A DNA stretch of 64,000 nt from Alphaproteobacteria bacterium. Lineage in GTDB: Bacteria; Pseudomonadota; Alphaproteobacteria; Caulobacterales; Aquidulcibacteraceae. Made by a program: the position numbers and the translations under genes. The notes under the pieces are model-generated. The model saw only the letters and a list, made by a program, of their open reading frames with translations. It was not told the origin of the DNA and ran no database searches. The stretch is from the NCBI GenBank assembly GCA_027485915.1, contig JAIXQA010000028.1, positions 40,280 through 104,279 of the forward strand, in the 5' to 3' direction. This document shows, piece by piece, positions 9,068 through 18,902 of this stretch (position 1 is its first letter; the number at the start of each line of letters is the position of its first letter).

Positions 9068-9970
9068 CTAGCGGTCGCGGGGGTCGATCGCGTCGCGCAA
9101 GCCGTCGCCAATAAAGTTGAAGCAGAACAAGGTGACCATCATCGTGGTGGCTGGGAAAATCAACAGCCAAGGGGCGATTTCCATTTCCCGCGCACCAATG
9201 GAAATCAAATTGCCCAAGCTGGTCATGGGTTCCTGCACGCCCAGACCCAAGAAGCTCAAGAAGCTTTCGGTCAAAATCACAGCCGGAATTGTCAAAGTTA
9301 CATAGACAACTACAGGTCCGAGGACGTTGGGAACGATGTGGCGCGTCACAATGCTGGAGCTGGTGACACCAGCCGCCTCGGCCGCCTCGACAAATTCTTT
9401 CTTGCGTAGGGAGATGGTTTGACCGCGAACAATCCGCGCCATGGTGAGCCACTCGACGGCACCAATTGCCACGAAGATCAAAATCAGATTGCGGCCAAAC
9501 ACCACCATCAAGATGATCACGAAAAAGATGAAGGGCAGCGCATAGAGCACATCGACGATACGCATCATGATCTGATCCACGCGGCCGCCAATGTAGCCAG
9601 CCGTTGCGCCCCAAATCACCCCAATTAGAAGCGAAACCCCGGTCGCAACGAGGCCGACCGCGAGGGACATACGCAGGCCGTATAACAGGCGAACAAACAA
9701 GTCCCGTCCCTGTGGGTCGGTACCGAATATGTGCAAATGCTCCCAAGTTGGGCCCTCAAGCACGCGGTCATTATAGATGGTTTCATAATCATGCGGCCAG
9801 AAAAATGGTCCAAAGATGGCCATCAGGGTCAGAAACCCCAACACAATCATACTGCCCACAGCAGCTTTATTTCGGAACAAGCGCCGCCGTGCATCATCCC
9901 ACAGCGAACGTCCTTTGACGGCAGCTTCCAAAAGCTCTGCCTTTTCTTGGGGTGTGGTCAGGAGGGTCAC
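9068..9970 (-). CDS. Peptide ABC transporter permease, OppC type
   Basis: 300 residues with the OppC/DppC layout: cytoplasmic N-terminus, a first membrane helix (AVGSMIVLGFLTLMAIFGPFF), a periplasmic loop containing HIFGTDPQGRDLFVRLLYG, and five further helices. The EAA loop EAAEAAGVTSSSIVTRHIVPN contacts the ATPase. The first ATG overlaps the OppB stop by 4 bp, so the two permeases are translationally coupled. No OppD/OppF ATPase gene follows; instead the next gene faces it. Confidence 0.92.
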   Translation of the reverse strand: MTLLTTPQEKAELLEAAVKGRSLWDDARRRLFRNKAAVGSMIVLGFLTLMAIFGPFFWPHDYETIYNDRVLEGPTWEHLHIFGTDPQGRDLFVRLLYGLRMSLAVGLVATGVSLLIGVIWGATAGYIGGRVDQIMMRIVDVLYALPFIFFVIILMVVFGRNLILIFVAIGAVEWLTMARIVRGQTISLRKKEFVEAAEAAGVTSSSIVTRHIVPNVLGPVVVYVTLTIPAVILTESFLSFLGLGVQEPMTSLGNLISIGAREMEIAPWLLIFPATTMMVTLFCFNFIGDGLRDAIDPRDR

Positions 9971-10896
9971 TCGTATTTAACTTTCGGGTCCAATAGGCCG
10001 TATGCGAGATCGGCCAGAAGATTAAGCAGAATGATAAGGCCAGCATAAAGCACGACGACCGCCATCACGACGGGGTAATCGCGCTGCAAAGCACTCGTGA
10101 CGAAGTTTTTGCCAATGCCCGGCAATTGGAAGACAGTCTCAACAACGACTGAGCCCGTGATTAGCCCGGCACAAGCCGGTCCCAGATAAGAGACCAATGG
10201 CAGAAGTGCTGCCCGCAGGGCATGTTTGGCAAGCACTTGACCTTCAGGTAGGCCCTTGGCGCGCGCCGTTCGCACAAAGTTGGACCGCAAGACTTCAACC
10301 GCACTCGACCGCACCAAGCGCGAAATGATGGCGATTTGGGCCAAAGACAGGGTGACAACTGGCAAGAGCAAAGTCTCAAACGTCATCTTGCCCAAATCTA
10401 GGCCTGCGGTAGGCAACCAGCCAAGATAGACTCCAAAAACCAATGACAGGATCGGCCCAACAACCAACGAGGGAATGCAAATACCGGCCATGGCGATCGC
10501 CATAATGGAATAATCTGGCAGGCTGTTTTGCTTAAGGGCGGCAAACAATCCCATCGGCACACCGACGCAAGTGGCTAACAGCAGGGCGGCCAAACCAATT
10601 GTCATAGAAACCGGAAAGCCCGAACCAATGATCTCGCTGACCGTTTGGTCCTTGTAAATCAATGATGGGCCCAAATCAAAGGTCGCGAGGCCTTTAAGAT
10701 AGTCCAAAAACTGAATGTAAAGTGGCTTATCAAAGCCATAAAAAGTCATGAGTTGCGCCCGTATTTCAGGCGATAGCGCACGCTCGGTATCAAATGGGCT
10801 GCCTGGTGCCAAACGCATCATGAAGAAAGCCACCGCTATGATGACCAACATGGTGGGAACAGCCACCATGAGGCGTCGCATCGTATAGGCTAACAT
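9967..10896 (-). CDS. Peptide ABC transporter permease, OppB type
   Basis: 309 residues when started at MLAYTMRRLMVAVPTMLVII, the usual OppB beginning; the frame stays open upstream to 10989 but that extension is hydrophilic and unlike the family. Features are the N-terminal helix, the APGSPFD motif after it, a periplasmic domain and six helices. The EAA-type loop VLRSNFVRTARAKGLPEG is also seen. OppB and OppC form the membrane channel of a dipeptide/oligopeptide importer. Confidence 0.92.
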   Translation of the reverse strand: MLAYTMRRLMVAVPTMLVIIAVAFFMMRLAPGSPFDTERALSPEIRAQLMTFYGFDKPLYIQFLDYLKGLATFDLGPSLIYKDQTVSEIIGSGFPVSMTIGLAALLLATCVGVPMGLFAALKQNSLPDYSIMAIAMAGICIPSLVVGPILSLVFGVYLGWLPTAGLDLGKMTFETLLLPVVTLSLAQIAIISRLVRSSAVEVLRSNFVRTARAKGLPEGQVLAKHALRAALLPLVSYLGPACAGLITGSVVVETVFQLPGIGKNFVTSALQRDYPVVMAVVVLYAGLIILLNLLADLAYGLLDPKVKYE

Positions 10897-11126
10897 GGCG
10901 TTTTGGGTCCTCTTGAAGCTTGCATAGACCCGCCAGTAGTGGTGTTGGGCCCTGCACACAGCAATTGATGATGGTTGCTGGATTGTCAACGGAGGATGCC
11001 AGCATCAATTCTGACAAGAGCTTGATTGAGAAAGAAACTAAGGCTCGTCACCGCCACTAGATTTCAAGATGAGCCTGCTAGACCCCATGTTGGGCATAGG
11101 CTATGCCGTTACAAAAGGAGAGCGAC

Positions 11127-11558
11127 ATGAGCCTATTCCGCACCATCACTGCCAATTTTTCGGCTTCGCCCCAAATCAGTGTTGCTGACGTTGCCCAAGC
11201 CGCCCGCGATGGCTTTTCTGCGGTCATTTGCAACCGCCCCGATCACGAGGATGGCGGGCAAGTTGAGGCCGCCCAAATTGCAAAAGCATGCGCTGAACAC
11301 GGCATGTCCTTTACCCATATCCCGATTTCCGGCGGCATCCCAGAAGAGGCTGTCCCCTTGATGCGCGAGGCTCTCGCCGCAAGCTCTGGTCCTGTGCTCG
11401 CTTACTGCCGTAGCGGGACGCGTTCGACCAATCTATGGGCCTTGGCTCAGGCGAGTGCCGGTGGAATTCCTGAAGAACTGGTCGAAGCCGGTGCCCGGGG
11501 TGGCTATGATTTACGAGGTCTGATGCCCCTCCTTCGATCGCTCTCACAGGGCCACTAG
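11127..11558 (+). CDS. TIGR01244/DUF442 family sulfurtransferase/phosphatase-like protein
   Basis: 143 residues. It has a rhodanese/dual-specificity-phosphatase-like fold with the active-site loop YCRSGTRS (Cys94, Arg100) and NRPDHEDGGQ earlier, both typical of the family fused to or next to beta-lactamase-like sulfur dioxygenases (Blh). It may handle persulfides or dephosphorylate a substrate. AAAGGAG sits 7-8 nt before ATG 11127, which decides the start over an in-frame ATG at 11103. It is monocistronic as far as can be seen. Confidence 0.85.
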   Translation: MSLFRTITANFSASPQISVADVAQAARDGFSAVICNRPDHEDGGQVEAAQIAKACAEHGMSFTHIPISGGIPEEAVPLMREALAASSGPVLAYCRSGTRSTNLWALAQASAGGIPEELVEAGARGGYDLRGLMPLLRSLSQGH

Positions 11559-11667
11559 CCAGTCATTTCAACCCAACTGCTCAGCAAACATGCAACTTCG
11601 TAACCGCTGTAACAACATCGGCGTATCCTGACAGCAAGACCCTGTCACAATTTGAGCGGATGGTTAC

Positions 11668-12675
11668 GTGTATGAAGTCGAATCGCTTATGGCTGACTCT
11701 CAATCAGCCCGAGCTCCGTCTCTGTCTGCTAAAGGCCTGTTTAACTTGACCAATCTATTACGCGATTTTGAGTGGAGCTGGACCGGCGTCACGGTACGCA
11801 AAACTGGGGCACGTGTGCCCTTTGATGCGGCGCATTTGAGTGAGATTTTTCACTGGTGTATTTATTTCATCCGAGTTGTGCTGAGCCCCCGCCCGAAAGA
11901 CGGCCCCCTCATTGGTTTCGCCCCTGATCCTGCCCGACCATGGTATTTGATTTGGCCCAGCCTTTTCCTAACAGGGGGTCGCGCAGCTGAACCGGGTGAA
12001 CGGCCGCATGTCTGGATGCATTTTGAAGATAGGACGCACAGCGAACCCGTGTCATTGCCCCAAGATGGCGTGCCGCGCTGGAACTTCGATGCCCATGATT
12101 TAAGCAAATCGCGCGTCGCTGCGGCCTTTGAAGAGGCCTTCGGCTATAGTTTAGCGCTTGATCCGCGCCAGCATGAAGGCTTCGCCGTGGAAAAAGGTGA
12201 AGCCAATGGCATCCATGATGGCCGCATTGTCACCCTGCCCTGCGAGCCCAAGCCCGGCAAAGTCTATCAAAAATTGATCAACAACCGAGCTGATGATGGC
12301 TTAATAGAAGACTTGCGGACCCCGACCGTTAACGGCAGCCCTGCATTGGTGTACATTAAGCGCAGACCGGAGCAGGTGCGGTTTTCCAACGACAATACCG
12401 AATGCTGGCTCCGCAATGTGGATGAGATTTTCTCAAGCGATGAGATTGCTGGGATCGGCCGCTTTTGCAAAATTTTGCGCTTGGATTGGGGGGGACTGGA
12501 CATTTTGCGCGACCGCAGCAGCGGGTTGATCTATATTGTTGATGCAAACCGTACCGACATGGGCCCGCCAATCGCGCTACCCTTATCAGAGAAACTAAAA
12601 AGTACTTATATTCTGGCGTCTGCCCTGAAGATAAGCTGCGAGAAAGTCCAGCTGCGCGCTGGTGGAGGCATGTAA
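11668..12675 (+). CDS. Hypothetical protein, possible ATP-grasp-like C-terminus
   Basis: 335 residues from a GTG; an ATG at 11689 is an alternative. No signal peptide or membrane helix is obvious. The second half has LVYIKRRPEQVRFSND and then RLDWGGLDILRDRSSGLIY followed by IVDANRTDMGPP, which resembles the metal-binding end of ATP-grasp enzymes (acidic residue then N). That is only a resemblance. It ends TAATG, sharing a base with the ATG of the metallo-beta-lactamase gene, so the two are translationally coupled and may act together. Confidence 0.6.
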   Translation: MYEVESLMADSQSARAPSLSAKGLFNLTNLLRDFEWSWTGVTVRKTGARVPFDAAHLSEIFHWCIYFIRVVLSPRPKDGPLIGFAPDPARPWYLIWPSLFLTGGRAAEPGERPHVWMHFEDRTHSEPVSLPQDGVPRWNFDAHDLSKSRVAAAFEEAFGYSLALDPRQHEGFAVEKGEANGIHDGRIVTLPCEPKPGKVYQKLINNRADDGLIEDLRTPTVNGSPALVYIKRRPEQVRFSNDNTECWLRNVDEIFSSDEIAGIGRFCKILRLDWGGLDILRDRSSGLIYIVDANRTDMGPPIALPLSEKLKSTYILASALKISCEKVQLRAGGGM

Positions 12676-13574
12676 TGGCTGTTGCGATTCCGTTTGTCCG
12701 CGACATCAAATTTGAGTATGGCCGCGTTGAACAGGTTAGTCCGCTCATCCGACGGGTGATCGCCAATAACCCCGGCCCTTTCACCTTTACCGGCACAGGT
12801 GTCTATATCATCGGGCATGGAGACGTTTGCGTGATTGATCCGGGCCCAGATATGGCGGATCACTTTGACGCCCTGAAACGGGCTTTGGACGGCGAAACAG
12901 TCAGCCACGTCCTCGTCACGCATTCGCACATGGACCACAGTCCGCTTGCCCATCCTTTAGCGCGTTGGGCGGGCTGTTCTGTCCTTGCTTCAGGTGAAAT
13001 CCCTCTACCCACAGAGTCGGAAGTGCGCTTAGAAGCCGGTGATGACATGCGTTTCCGACCAGATTCTGTCCTTCATGATGGAACTTTGATTGAAGGAGAA
13101 GGCTGGACCATTGAAGCGATTGCGACGCCGGGGCATACATCAGGCCACATGTGCTATGCCTTGCAAGAGGAAAACTGCCTCTTCTCTGGCGACCATATTA
13201 TGGGTTGGTCGACAACGGTCATTAGCCCACCAGATGGCGATATGGACGCCTATTTGAACAGCCTTGAAAAGATTGCTGCGCGGCAGTTTACCACCATTTG
13301 GCCAACACACGGCCCGCCTATTACCGACCCTGCGCCCTTTGTGGCCGCCTATCGGGATCACCGGTTGGATCGGGAAGATCAAATCCTTGCTTGCTTGGCC
13401 TCAGGGCATAATAAAGTGAAAGACATGGTGCCAGTCATGTATGCTGCGGTCGATCAAAGACTGTGGCCGGCAGCATGCCACTCCGTCATGGCGCACATGA
13501 GCCGCCTGGTAAAAATCGGGCGCGTCAGTTGTGACGGCGAGCCTAATATGGATGCGCGCTTCCAATTAGCCTGA
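12675..13574 (+). CDS. Metallo-beta-lactamase fold hydrolase (LACTB2-like)
   Basis: 299 residues. The zinc motif HSHMDH (His83, His85, Asp87, His88) is complete, followed by TPGHTSGH and FSGDHIMGW, giving the third His and bridging Asp of the fold; the late His is in WPTHGPP. The C-terminal about 70 residues resemble the winged-helix tail of LACTB2-like enzymes (RLDREDQILACLASG). Relatives are thioesterases, nucleases or glyoxalase-II-like enzymes. The ATG overlaps the upstream stop by 1 nt and GGTGGAGG lies before it. Confidence 0.85.
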   Translation: MAVAIPFVRDIKFEYGRVEQVSPLIRRVIANNPGPFTFTGTGVYIIGHGDVCVIDPGPDMADHFDALKRALDGETVSHVLVTHSHMDHSPLAHPLARWAGCSVLASGEIPLPTESEVRLEAGDDMRFRPDSVLHDGTLIEGEGWTIEAIATPGHTSGHMCYALQEENCLFSGDHIMGWSTTVISPPDGDMDAYLNSLEKIAARQFTTIWPTHGPPITDPAPFVAAYRDHRLDREDQILACLASGHNKVKDMVPVMYAAVDQRLWPAACHSVMAHMSRLVKIGRVSCDGEPNMDARFQLA

Positions 13575-13579
13575 TGAGG

Positions 13580-14041
13580 TTAGAAATCGGGAATGGTTCG
13601 CTTTTCGCCCTTAGGATGGACGATCACCAAGGTCTGACGGTCATATTCTAAATTGGCCTGTAGTTCGCGCAACTTATCTTCTTCACCAGCCAAGATATTG
13701 GTATAGCGCCATTTTGTGCCATCGTGGAAAACCACGTAACCGCACACATTGGTCACACATTCAGGCTTTTTGACCAATTCTCCATAGCCTTCCACCAATG
13801 GCGGGTTTCGCTCATCAAACTTCTGAGCACGGACCCTGAAACCCCAGACGATCACCACATCAACCGGGCGGTCTGAGGCTGTCCGAGTCGAGGAAGCGCC
13901 CGTCGTGGGTGTTTCAGCCGCTTCGCTTACAGCAGTCGAACTTGTTGCGGCCTTGCTAGCAGTTGCCGCAAAGCTGTCTGTCGTCACGCTAAAAATGGTG
14001 GCCGTAAGGACTGCCGCACACATAAGAGAGGTGATTTTCAT
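13580..14041 (-). CDS. Exported hypothetical protein
   Basis: 153 residues from MKITSLMCAAVLTATIF, a clear signal peptide ending near SFAA; a longer in-frame start at 14077 would bury it. After a Thr/Ser/Ala linker comes a single domain with VDVVIVWGFRVRAQKFDE, a Cys pair in KKPECVTNVCGYVVF, and GTKWRYTNILAGEEDKLRELQ. The spacing of the cysteines suggests a disulfide. I do not recognise a family. Confidence 0.6.
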   Translation of the reverse strand: MKITSLMCAAVLTATIFSVTTDSFAATASKAATSSTAVSEAAETPTTGASSTRTASDRPVDVVIVWGFRVRAQKFDERNPPLVEGYGELVKKPECVTNVCGYVVFHDGTKWRYTNILAGEEDKLRELQANLEYDRQTLVIVHPKGEKRTIPDF

Positions 14042-14259
14042 GGGTTGCCTGATCCCACCAAGTGCCAGATGAGTCAATTACCAATGTGTAATTTGGGGCG
14101 TCTGGCCGTTTGTGTGCGAACCGTCCAGATGATTTCCCCTAGCCGTTGCACATCACTTCAGCAACGGAACGCCGTGCTTGCACTTGTGTGTAGGAATGCC
14201 ATGATAGTCCGAAATACAAAGCGCACATGCCGCACTGAAAAATAAATCTGGGGGAAACG

Positions 14260-15906
14260 ATGAGCAAATGGAAGATTGCAGCAGCAAGTGCTGCGGTGCT
14301 TTTGGCGGGTGCCTTTGTCGGCCTTAAATTCTTCCCCATCCAGATCGCAGCGGCTGTCGACAAAATTCGAAATCCAGTCGCGCCCACCCAAAGTGTCGTT
14401 TGGGAAAAAGGTCCAACTGCGCCGCTAGCAGGTCAGCGTCCGCCCAATATCATCCTAATCGTAGCCGATGATTTGGGGATTAATGATCTGACTTCCACCG
14501 GTAAAGGCGTTGCCAACGGGCTTGTCCCCACGCCCAATATTGATGCGCTGGCCAAAGAAGGTGCACAATTCAATGTGGGCTATGCAGGCAATGCCACCTG
14601 CTCCCCTTCCCGTGCCGCCTTAATGACAGGGCGCTACCCCGCCAGATTCGGCTTTGAGTTTACAGCCGTCCCCAAGGCCTTTGCGCGCAATTTGGGCGTG
14701 CCTGTTGAAGGCCGATTGCATCAGCCGATCTATCATGCCGAGCGCGAAGCCGAGATGCCGACTATGGAAAACATGGGTGTTCCCGCAGACCAGATCACCA
14801 TCGCTGAGCTACTCAAGGGCAAAGGCTATCGAACTTTGCATGTTGGCAAATGGCATTTGGGTGAAGCGCCTAAATTGCGGCCAGAAGCCCAAGGCTTTGA
14901 TGAGAGCTTGGGATTTATGTTTGGTGCTGGCAAGTTTCTGCCAGATAATCATCCAGACGTTGTCAATGCCAAGCTACCGTTTGATCCGATTGACCGTTTT
15001 CTATGGATCTTTGGCACGGATGCTGTTCAGAAAGATGGCGGCCAAAGATTCCACGTCGGCGAATATATGACCGACTATTTTACCCATCAAGCCGTTGCCG
15101 CGATCGAAGCCAATGCCAACCGGCCCTTCTTCCTTTATCTTGCCTACAATGCGCCCCATACGCCATTGCAGGCCAAGCGTGAAGACTTTGACGCTCTATC
15201 CGGGATTAAGGATCACAATACGCGCGTATATGGGGCGATGATCCGAGCCTTAGATCGCGGTGTTGGCGAAGTGCTTGCGGCCCTCAAGAAGAATGGCTTG
15301 GATGATAACACACTGATTGTGTTTACCAGCGATAATGGCGGGGCGTGGTATGTTGGCCTGCCAGACATCAACCAGCCCTATCGCGGATGGAAAGCAACCT
15401 TCTTTGAAGGCGGGATACGGGTGCCCTATTTCATGCGCTGGCCCGGTAGGATTGAGGCCGGTCAAAAGCTGGTCATGCCCGCGCACCATCTTGATTTTTA
15501 TGGCACGGCAGCCGCAATCGCCGGCGCGCAAGTCCCCCAAGATCGCAAGATGGACACGGTCAATCTGATGCCATTCCTGACGGGCACCCCCCAACTGTCC
15601 GAGCGGACCTTGTTTTGGCGTTCCGGCGCATACCGAGTTGTGCGTCAGGGGGATTGGAAACTGCAGGTCGCCGAAAATCCGAATAAGGCTTGGCTGTTTA
15701 ACTTGGCGACTGACCCAACCGAGCGAAAAAACTTGGCAGAGTCCGCCCCCAAGCGTGTAGCGGCCATGAAGGCCTTGCTACAGGCCCACGACGGCGAAAT
15801 GCCCAAACCCTTGTGGCCAGCCTTGGTCGAAGATGCCATCCGCATCGATGTGCCCCTAAACGCATCTTGGAAGCCCGATCAGGAATATGTCTATTGGGCG
15901 AATTGA
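14260..15906 (+). CDS. Sulfatase (arylsulfatase-type)
   Basis: 548 residues with a membrane anchor or signal sequence at the N-terminus (WKIAAASAAVLLAGAFVGL). The metal site starts with ILIVADDLG, and the formylglycine motif is CSPSRAALMTGR with Cys114, so this is the Cys-type sulfatase that needs oxidation of that Cys. KWHLGEAP and FTSDNGG complete the catalytic pocket. Such enzymes release sulfate from carbohydrates or sterol-like esters. No formylglycine-generating enzyme or anaerobic maturase gene is in the window. GGGGGAAACG precedes the ATG. Confidence 0.9.
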   Translation: MSKWKIAAASAAVLLAGAFVGLKFFPIQIAAAVDKIRNPVAPTQSVVWEKGPTAPLAGQRPPNIILIVADDLGINDLTSTGKGVANGLVPTPNIDALAKEGAQFNVGYAGNATCSPSRAALMTGRYPARFGFEFTAVPKAFARNLGVPVEGRLHQPIYHAEREAEMPTMENMGVPADQITIAELLKGKGYRTLHVGKWHLGEAPKLRPEAQGFDESLGFMFGAGKFLPDNHPDVVNAKLPFDPIDRFLWIFGTDAVQKDGGQRFHVGEYMTDYFTHQAVAAIEANANRPFFLYLAYNAPHTPLQAKREDFDALSGIKDHNTRVYGAMIRALDRGVGEVLAALKKNGLDDNTLIVFTSDNGGAWYVGLPDINQPYRGWKATFFEGGIRVPYFMRWPGRIEAGQKLVMPAHHLDFYGTAAAIAGAQVPQDRKMDTVNLMPFLTGTPQLSERTLFWRSGAYRVVRQGDWKLQVAENPNKAWLFNLATDPTERKNLAESAPKRVAAMKALLQAHDGEMPKPLWPALVEDAIRIDVPLNASWKPDQEYVYWAN

Positions 15907-16164
15907 GGTTGTGCGGGCCACGTCCTAAAATGCTATTTGGACAGGAAAGCGGCGCTCAAACCATGCGGCTCTCGCGAACTGATTTTCGCTTTGAACAACC
16001 TTTGTCATACGCCACGTTGAGGCTTTGGCTTTGTGCGAATTTGCGCGCGGGAGGAGAATTGCCGGACGGCTTCAAGGTGGGCGACGCAAGGCTTAGAGCC
16101 GATCTCAGTCGAAGAAGCCCTCAAGCTTGACTTGCTTCGGATGTGACAGCTCCCACCGCCCACA

Positions 16165-16977
16165 TCACCCCTTCACTGCGGCCAGCAAGGCCTCGATGCG
16201 CTTGGCATTCGCACCCAGATCAGAGATGCCGACACGGCTGACCGAGCGCATATCGACAGCAGAGCCGGTGCCGTCTGGGGTTACGACCAGAACCACATCA
16301 TCCTTAAAGCCGAACCAAAAGCTCTCCACGCTTGCCTCCAGCCGGAGCTTTGCGGGATCTTGTGTCACGAGCGTCCACCCCTTGGCTTTCATGGCAGCCT
16401 CTGCCTTTTTGTACGCCTCTGCGGGCGGAGTGGTGGCAAGTTTAAGCGTTTTGATTGCGGGATAGGCTTCGGCTTGGATATCATCCAAAGCCCGGCCAGA
16501 CCAAGGCGAGAGGCGGGCCTTGTTGAAGGGCACGGTTGCATCCTTGGGGGCGATAATCGGATTCGACTTGGGCCCACGCGCTGCCATGACGGTTGGTGAG
16601 AACGTTAGGGGCGCCGCGGTATTGGTTGAGATGTCATGGATAGGAGGGACGGCGCGCGCCGCAGAAATCGCTGAAAACGCCATACCGGCTGCGCCCAGTG
16701 CAACCACCCACATAAAACCCAAAGCGGCAAACCCGGCGCGCGGTTTAATGAAGACCACCAAGAGACTGGTGATAAAGGTTAAGACGATTAAGACGCCGAT
16801 CAAGGGTACGCCCATACCGCCAATCATCTTCACAAGACCGATGGTCCAGGGCCAAAGGCCAAACTTGGTACCCAGCGCTGCCACCATAAACCAGATGGGC
16901 ACGAAAATGGCCAAAGCGACGCCAATCATCAAAACGACGCTGCGCGCTTTTGTGAAACGAGATTGTGCCTCGGCCAT
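16165..16977 (-). CDS. DUF1499 membrane protein
   Basis: 270 residues. The N-terminal half has three to four hydrophobic helices (VVLMIGVALAIFVPIWFMVA, then GMGVPLIGVLIVLTFITSLLVVF, then FMWVVALGAAGMAF). The second half is the DUF1499 domain with the typical VPPIHDIST opening and the end pattern DMRSVSRVGISDLGANAKRI. Function is unknown; DUF1499 proteins are widespread in Alphaproteobacteria. It lies just downstream of the terminator of the acyl-CoA ligase and must have its own promoter near 16980-17100. Confidence 0.8.
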   Translation of the reverse strand: MAEAQSRFTKARSVVLMIGVALAIFVPIWFMVAALGTKFGLWPWTIGLVKMIGGMGVPLIGVLIVLTFITSLLVVFIKPRAGFAALGFMWVVALGAAGMAFSAISAARAVPPIHDISTNTAAPLTFSPTVMAARGPKSNPIIAPKDATVPFNKARLSPWSGRALDDIQAEAYPAIKTLKLATTPPAEAYKKAEAAMKAKGWTLVTQDPAKLRLEASVESFWFGFKDDVVLVVTPDGTGSAVDMRSVSRVGISDLGANAKRIEALLAAVKG

Positions 16978-16989
16978 CTTACTCTCCCC

Positions 16990-17020
16990 GAAATAGAAAA
17001 GGCCGCTTAGGCAGCGGCCT
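16990..17020 (-). terminator. Rho-independent terminator after acyl-CoA ligase
   Basis: AGGCCGCT (17000-17007) pairs with AGCGGCCT (17013-17020); on the minus strand TTTTCTATTTC follows. It is placed between the ligase gene and the DUF1499 gene. Confidence 0.75.
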
Positions 17021-17065
17021 AGTGCACCTACGTTAGAGTGCCCCTGATCCGAGGTAAAGGCATGT

Positions 17066-17094
17066 TGGGCCAGAACTCAGTCTGTTCTGGCCCA
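17066..17094 (-). repeat. 11-bp perfect inverted repeat downstream of acyl-CoA ligase
   Basis: TGGGCCAGAAC (17066-17076) and GTTCTGGCCCA (17084-17094) flank a 7-nt loop, about 12 bp past the ligase stop. No strong U-tract follows on the minus strand, so it may be an mRNA 3'-end stabiliser ahead of the terminator at 16990-17020. Confidence 0.55.
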
Positions 17095-17105
17095 TCTAAC
17101 TGTGA

Positions 17106-18740
17106 TTACGATGCTTTTGCAGTTGGCAGATCGTAATTTGCAAAGGTTTCACGCAAGGCCAACTTGTTGATCTTGCCAGTCGCACCCAGTGGGATCGCTT
17201 CAACAAATTGAACGTCGTCTGGCATCCACCATTTGGCGATTTTGCCATCGAGGTAGGCAAGCACTTCTTCCTTGGTGGGGGCAGCACCTTTGGCGGGTTC
17301 AATGATCAGCAAAGGACGCTCATCCCACTTGGGATGATATTTGCCAATTACGGCTGCAACGGCCACACCGGGTGCACCCACCGCGACGTTTTCGACATCG
17401 ATGGAGCTGATCCACTCGCCGCCCGACTTGATCACGTCCTTGGCGCGGTCTGTGATCTGCATGAAGCCGGCTTGGTCAATCGTTGCCACGTCGCCCGTGT
17501 CAAAGAAGCCATCCTTGTCAAGGACATTGCCGCCCTCACCTTTGAAATAGCCAGCTGCAATGGCGGCACCACGCACCACAAGATTGCCGAAGGTTTCACC
17601 GTCCCGAGGGGCTTCAACGCCTTCGCGCAAGATCTTGATTTCAACACCAAATGGTGGACGACCTTGTTTCAGCTTGGTCTTGATCTTTTCGTCATGGGTC
17701 ATGTTGTCTGCATCGGGGCCGAGCGAACCCAGAGTGCCCAGGGGCGAGGTTTCTGTCATGCCCCAAGCGTGAAGGACTTCGACGCCATATTTTTCCTCAA
17801 ACAGACGCATGATGCGCTCTGGGACGGCGGAACCACCAATAGCGACTTTCTTCAGCGTGGAGAGCTTGGAATTGGTGGATTCCAAATGCTGCAACAGCAT
17901 CATCCAAACGGTTGGAACCGCCGCCGAGAAGGTCACGCTTTCGGTTTCCAGCAATTCATAGATGGAGGCACCATCCATCTTTGCGCCTGGCATCACCATT
18001 TTCGCGCCAGCAGCTGGAGCCGACAGAGCCACACCCCACGCATTGGCGTGGAACATAGGCACCACGGGCAAGATCACGTCGCGGGCACCAAGGCCCATGA
18101 CGTCCTTCTGCATGGTCAAAAGCGTGTGCAGCACGTTGGAGCGGTGCGAATAGAGCACGCCCTTTGGATTGCCAGTCGTGCCCGAGGTGTAGCACAGGCC
18201 AGCAGCGGTGTTTTCGTCAAACCCGCCCCACTTGGCTTCGGCGCTATGGCCTTCAATCCAAGTTTCATAGTCGATTGCGCCTTTCAAGCTGCAGGCCGGC
18301 ATGTGATCCTTATCGGTCAAGACCACATAGCGGGTCACCGGGCTCAACTTATCCTTCAGAGCCTCTAGAATGGGCAGGAAGGTCAAGTCGGTGAAGATGA
18401 TCTTATCTTCGGCATGATTGACGATATAAACCAATTGCTCGGGGAACAGGCGTGGGTTCAAGGTGTGCAGGACTACGCCCAAGCCCATCGCGCCATACCA
18501 AACTTCCATGTGGCGGCCAGAGTTCCACGCCAAGGTCGCAACGCGATCACCCAGCTTGATCCCTTCGGCCAAAAGCGCATTGGAGACCTTCTTCGCGCGG
18601 GTATTGATGTCGCTATAAGTGGTGCGAACGATTGGCCCCTCAACCGAGCGGGTCACGACTTCACGGCGACCGTGATTGATCGCGGCATGATCCATGATCT
18701 TATCGACGGTCAGTGGCCAATTTTGCATTAAACCGAGCAT
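17106..18740 (-). CDS. Acyl-CoA synthetase (fatty-acid/DmdB-type CoA ligase)
   Basis: 544 residues of the ANL superfamily. Motifs in order are [12 protein letters not shown] (P-loop-like A3), [10 protein letters not shown] (A5), [10 protein letters not shown] (A7) and [15 protein letters not shown] (A8), plus a Lys in [15 protein letters not shown] (A10). It activates a carboxylic acid to an acyl-AMP and then to the CoA thioester; the length and [10 protein letters not shown] stretch fit the medium/long-chain AlkK/DmdB branch. The start at [10 protein letters not shown] is chosen because GGGAG lies 7 nt upstream; the frame extends to 18779 without a ribosome site. Confidence 0.88.
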   Translation of the reverse strand: MLGLMQNWPLTVDKIMDHAAINHGRREVVTRSVEGPIVRTTYSDINTRAKKVSNALLAEGIKLGDRVATLAWNSGRHMEVWYGAMGLGVVLHTLNPRLFPEQLVYIVNHAEDKIIFTDLTFLPILEALKDKLSPVTRYVVLTDKDHMPACSLKGAIDYETWIEGHSAEAKWGGFDENTAAGLCYTSGTTGNPKGVLYSHRSNVLHTLLTMQKDVMGLGARDVILPVVPMFHANAWGVALSAPAAGAKMVMPGAKMDGASIYELLETESVTFSAAVPTVWMMLLQHLESTNSKLSTLKKVAIGGSAVPERIMRLFEEKYGVEVLHAWGMTETSPLGTLGSLGPDADNMTHDEKIKTKLKQGRPPFGVEIKILREGVEAPRDGETFGNLVVRGAAIAAGYFKGEGGNVLDKDGFFDTGDVATIDQAGFMQITDRAKDVIKSGGEWISSIDVENVAVGAPGVAVAAVIGKYHPKWDERPLLIIEPAKGAAPTKEEVLAYLDGKIAKWWMPDDVQFVEAIPLGATGKINKLALRETFANYDLPTAKAS

Positions 18741-18902
18741 GAGTATCTCCCAAATTTTTGGCTGGCCGATATACGGCATGTGCGCCGGCCAATTCCGTGA
18801 AACGGCCGATTTTGGCCCTTCCTAAGGCTTGAAGCGCCCACGTCAACTAGGCAGGGGCCAGCGCATCATCACAAGGCTGTTGATTAGGCTGGCAAAGGAA
18901 GC

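Noticed and set aside
15813..16130. 105-residue frame overlapping the sulfatase end
   Set aside because: It starts inside the sulfatase gene in another frame and ends in the untranslated gap; no motif.
17208..18368. 386-residue plus-strand frame opposite the acyl-CoA ligase
   Set aside because: It is fully antisense to a gene with all ANL motifs; its long open run follows from codon bias of that gene.
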